A DNA stretch of 64,000 bases from CAKAHY01 sp963522175. GTDB lineage: Bacteria; Bacillota; Clostridia; Lachnospirales; Lachnospiraceae. How positions within the stretch are numbered: position 1 is the stretch's first letter; each line of letters starts with the position of its first letter. The stretch is taken from NCBI GenBank assembly GCA_963522175.1, contig CAUQXC010000005.1, positions 144,983-208,982 on the forward strand, in the 5' to 3' direction. The position numbers and the translations under genes were made by a program. The notes beneath the pieces were generated by a model that worked only from the letters and a program-made list of their open reading frames with translations, searched no databases and was not told where the DNA came from. Shown here piece by piece: positions 61,608 to 64,000 of this stretch.

Positions 61608-61822
61608 AGTTTTTTCCTTTTTTATTTTTCTAACTTGCTTCATCTTTAACTAAAGTTGTAACCATATTTTGCATATCATTTACTCTTTGATTTTGATATT
61701 AATACTAAAAACTAATCAAAGATCCATACTATTCGAGATAAATAATTAATATTTAAAGCAATAACATCATATATACAACTTAGTACATTTTATTATAAGC
61801 AATAATTAATATGAGTATATAA

Positions 61823-61861
61823 AAAGAGAACTTCTACACTAACTGTAAATAGTTCTCTTAA
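61823..61861 (-). terminator. Terminator downstream of TraX copy 2
   Basis: AAGAGAACT pairs with AGTTCTCTT around a 20-base loop. TTTTT follows on the minus strand. Confidence 0.65.
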
Positions 61862-61869
61862 CTGTAATT

Positions 61870-62125
61870 TTAAATTCAATTTAAACAAATAACTATATAG
61901 TTCTCAGCATCATTATGAGCATCTACTTTTAGTTTTAGCAAACCTTTGAAATTCCTTGAAAGTACTAATACTACTATCATTATAAGGAACATATCTGTTG
62001 CAAATAAAGCCAAATGTTTTAGTATCATCAACTGCAATTTTATCTATATTCTATTACACTTACAGTTTCTTAAAGGTCTGCTGTGATATACCTTGTATTT
62101 TACCTTCCATATAGCTGATAAATTC
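61870..62125 (-). pseudogene. Decayed small gene between TraX and the SSB-like gene
   Basis: Minus-strand pieces read MEGKIQGISQQTFKKL, then DKIAVDDTKTFGFICNRYVP and SISTFKEFQRFAK. After a frame change comes VDAHNDAENYIVICLN and a stop. The pieces look like one former protein broken by stops and a shift. No family recognised. Confidence 0.4.
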
Positions 62126-62152
62126 AGTTTAAAAATAATTCATTATCCATAT

Positions 62153-62965
62153 TTATTTCAAAAGTATCCTTATAATTGCAATAATTGATAAATGCAAAGG
62201 ATAAAAAATATAAAATACCCATTTTGAAAATTTACTATTATTCCTATGTTTTCCATTGTAAGTATAAAAGAGAAATATAGGAATTAAAAAACCAAATGAT
62301 TCATAATTACCTGCTATATTACTAAAATCAAAATTCCCCATATATATGAGATTCCAAAACGGACTTGTTATAAGCTCTAAAACCCCAAACTCTATAGCAG
62401 CTATAAGAGTATATCCCACTATTTGATTTTTTTGATTACCATAGAAATAGTCTAAAACAAGCATTGTTACTATACAACTACTACCATAATCTGCCGGTAA
62501 GCTCATAATTATTAATACTAATATAACAAAAGTCTTTAAAAATATGTTTTTAATCTTTCTTCTTACATGAATAGCTAAAACACCAATTAAGATTGTAAAA
62601 ATCACATTCAATCTTAACGCATTGAAGTTATCTCTAAAAACATACATGAAAGGTAAGTAACTGACCAAAGCAAAAACTAAAAGTCTAATTATATATTTTT
62701 TTAAACTTTTTGTATGATGATAGCCCTCTACTGCTGCAAAAAACATTATAGGACCTGTTATTCTTCCAACAAGACTCATTATATGATAAAGTTGAGATGA
62801 GTCATTAATAAAAGCATTACCAACATGGTCTATTAGCATAGCTATAATAGCTATATATTTAAGCTCTTCTATTGACAGTATTTTCATTGTATTATTACAG
62901 TCATTCATACTTATATCTTTGTTGGTATTCATATCTACCTCCTTTTGCCAATTTTCAGTAAACAA
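62153..62965 (-). CDS. TraX-family integral membrane protein (copy 2)
   Basis: The 270-residue protein begins at the GGAGG-preceded region around MNTNKDISMNDCNN or the upstream ATG. Conserved TraX segments are IEELKYIAIIAMLIDHVGNA, VGRITGPIMFFAAVEGYHHT, RLNVIFTILIGVLAIHVRRK and a final FYIFYPLHLSIIAII. It is clearly homologous to the copy at 10437-11219. It has its own TATAAT-type promoter region (62990-63060) and a terminator, so it is a passenger between coupling-protein and SSB-like genes. Confidence 0.82.
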   Translation of the reverse strand: MFTENWQKEVDMNTNKDISMNDCNNTMKILSIEELKYIAIIAMLIDHVGNAFINDSSQLYHIMSLVGRITGPIMFFAAVEGYHHTKSLKKYIIRLLVFALVSYLPFMYVFRDNFNALRLNVIFTILIGVLAIHVRRKIKNIFLKTFVILVLIIMSLPADYGSSCIVTMLVLDYFYGNQKNQIVGYTLIAAIEFGVLELITSPFWNLIYMGNFDFSNIAGNYESFGFLIPIFLFYTYNGKHRNNSKFSKWVFYIFYPLHLSIIAIIRILLK

Positions 62966-63131
62966 TAATAAAGAATGAATCTGATATTTAATTTCTATAT
63001 TACTATGGGTATTATATCATTATTATACAGTTTTTTATAGATTATTTTGTATTTATTGATAGATAGTTTATACAGAGCAAACTTCTACTTATTGTGAACA
63101 AAAGTATTTTCTTATTGTTTTCACGAATTTA

Positions 63132-63959
63132 TTAATCTTCTATTTCAATTTCAATAACTTTTACTTTCATATCTTTTTTTAGGTTTATCCTGTCCTTTCT
63201 CTTCAGATATTTCTCAACATCAAAGGCATTTTTCTTATTGTAATCAGAAAGCATTTTGTAGTTCTTATGTTTTGTAATATCAAATTTATCAGAATAAAAT
63301 GGTCTTGCTCCTCTTATTTCCAAGATACACTTTCCTCCATCCATTACTTTAAGTTCATCTCTACTCATCAGTTCCTTCCCAAGTTTTTGATAATTCAGTC
63401 CGAAAGATTTTTGATTGGAGTGTGTTTCACTTGTGTTGTAAAGATCTATGGTTTCCTTCCCCAAATTTTCGGAAAGTTCTTTTATTGTAGTACCTTCTTT
63501 CCCTCCTAGAAATAATTCGCTGTCGCAATTTCCCAAAATCGTATCGGCATGGTCCTTATATATGGCTTTAAGTTGTGATTTTGCTTGAAGGATTATACTT
63601 GCAGATATTTCTCTTGAACGAATGGTTGCAATCAACTTTTCAAATTTTGGTATTTGACCGATGTTACTGAACTCGTCCAACAAGCACCTTACATGTACAG
63701 GTAATCTTCCACCATACACTTCATCCGCCTTATCGCATAAAAGATTAAACAGTTGTGTATACATCATTGCCACCACAAAATTAAAGGTATCATCAGTATC
63801 TGATATGATAATAAAAAGAGCTGTTTTCTTATCTCCTATGGTATCAAGTTCCATTTCGTCATATTCCATAAGATTTTTTAATTCTTCAATATCAAATGCT
63901 GCCAGTCTTGCACCACAGCTAATCAATATACTTTTCGCCGTTTTGCCTGTTGCTACTTG
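63132..63959 (-). pseudogene. VirD4/TraG coupling protein, C-terminal part only
   Basis: About 275 residues contain ATGKTAKSILISCGARLAAF, Walker B VRCLLDEFSNIGQIPKFE, the all-alpha region and SASIILQAKSQLKAIYKDHA, ending in a Lys/Glu tail. This is the C-terminal half of a Tn1549-type coupling protein that recruits the relaxosome to the channel. The frame is closed by TGA at 63960-63962. The bases beyond do not continue the family pattern. In another frame they read SDEKKDDFD then TAA. Truncation by insertion or a frameshift near 63955 are the options. Confidence 0.7.
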
Positions 63960-64000
63960 TCAAGGACTTTTTAATCAAAATCATCTTTTTTTTCATCCGA

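Larger units (their letters stand above)
950..64000. mobile_element. Integrative conjugative element, Tn1549-like, partial
   Basis: The span holds an integration module of three serine recombinases, a MobC/relaxase pair, and a T4SS operon with VirD4, VirB4, VirB6, PrgI, Maff2, CD1107, DUF4315, C40 peptidase, TopB and an SNF2/methylase giant. That gene set is the Tn1549-type ICE backbone. The left end probably lies between the ORF6N gene and the HNH gene, around 840-950, because recombinases usually sit next to one end. No att repeat could be identified, and the right end is outside the window. Cargo includes the Agr/peptide island, AbiE, TraX and a nested IME. The boundaries are inferred and the backbone call is firm. 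Confidence 0.8.

Noticed and set aside
1..64000. CRISPR arrays, tRNA and rRNA genes
   Set aside because: I looked for regularly spaced repeats and for CCA-type cloverleaf or rRNA motifs and saw none.

Overview
The window is low-GC Firmicute DNA, most likely from an anaerobic clostridial or tissierellial host. The evidence is strong AGGAGG ribosome sites, A/T-rich codons, an Agr system with a clostridial-type AgrD, and Tn1549-type conjugation genes. Almost everything belongs to nested mobile elements. No rRNA, tRNA, CRISPR array or chromosomal housekeeping gene is visible. The only candidate for non-element DNA is the partial ORF6N protein gene at the left edge.

Layout. (1) 1-0.8 kb: an ORF6N regulator cut by the window. 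(2) 0.95-7.6 kb, minus strand: three tandem large serine recombinases, an HNH-type protein coupled to the last of them, and two very small genes. This is the integration module of an integrative conjugative element (ICE). (3) 8.0-19.3 kb, minus strand: a cargo island with a complete Agr quorum-sensing set (agrD, missed by ORF calling because it has 48 codons, then agrB, agrC and agrA), a DUF4097-type secreted protein, and a radical-SAM peptide cluster. That cluster holds an ABC exporter/ATPase, two cysteine-pentad precursor peptides, a SPASM radical-SAM maturase, a TraX-family membrane protein and a membrane-anchored protein of unknown function. Downstream is a short untranslated-looking transcription unit of about 210 nt and a sigma-region-4-like protein. 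The agrD promoter and the short unit's promoter carry near-identical AgrA/LytTR direct repeats (36/41 bases) at the same distance from the -10. (4) 19.4-22.7 kb: a putative oriT, a tyrosine recombinase, and MobC plus a MobP relaxase on the plus strand. (5) 22.7-64 kb, minus strand: the transfer operon. It runs from a truncated VirD4 coupling protein through an SSB-like protein, Maff2, VirB6, PrgI, VirB4, a DNA methylase, a C40 peptidase, DUF4315 and CD1107 to TopB. Then come a broken adenine methylase, a coiled-coil protein, a 3707-residue primase/ArdC/methylase/SNF2 helicase and an SSB-domain protein. AbiE toxin-antitoxin and TraX genes are inserted as passengers.

(6) 49.3-60.9 kb: a second element of 11.6 kb, GC-rich in its backbone, sits precisely inside the maff2 gene of the ICE. 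The two maff2 halves can be rejoined in frame at a shared GCT. It is an integrative mobilizable element (IME) with its own serine recombinase, TnpW, DnaC-like ATPase, replication organiser, relaxase, MobC, sigma-like factor and HTH protein. Its cargo includes a tet(M/O/W)-class ribosomal-protection gene with the classical leader/attenuator. The ICE and IME oriT candidates share the 13-mer AGCAAAATGGACG in the same orientation relative to their relaxases, so the IME probably exploits the ICE machinery.

The most novel-looking content is the Agr-linked peptide system, whose precursors place cysteine at every fifth residue. Next are the agr-type short transcription unit, a TnpV-like gene overprinted inside the giant helicase gene, and a short C-terminal tail shared by three ICE proteins. 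Several conjugation genes are damaged (maff2 interrupted, virD4 truncated, one methylase with a nonsense codon), so the ICE may not be self-transmissible in this state.
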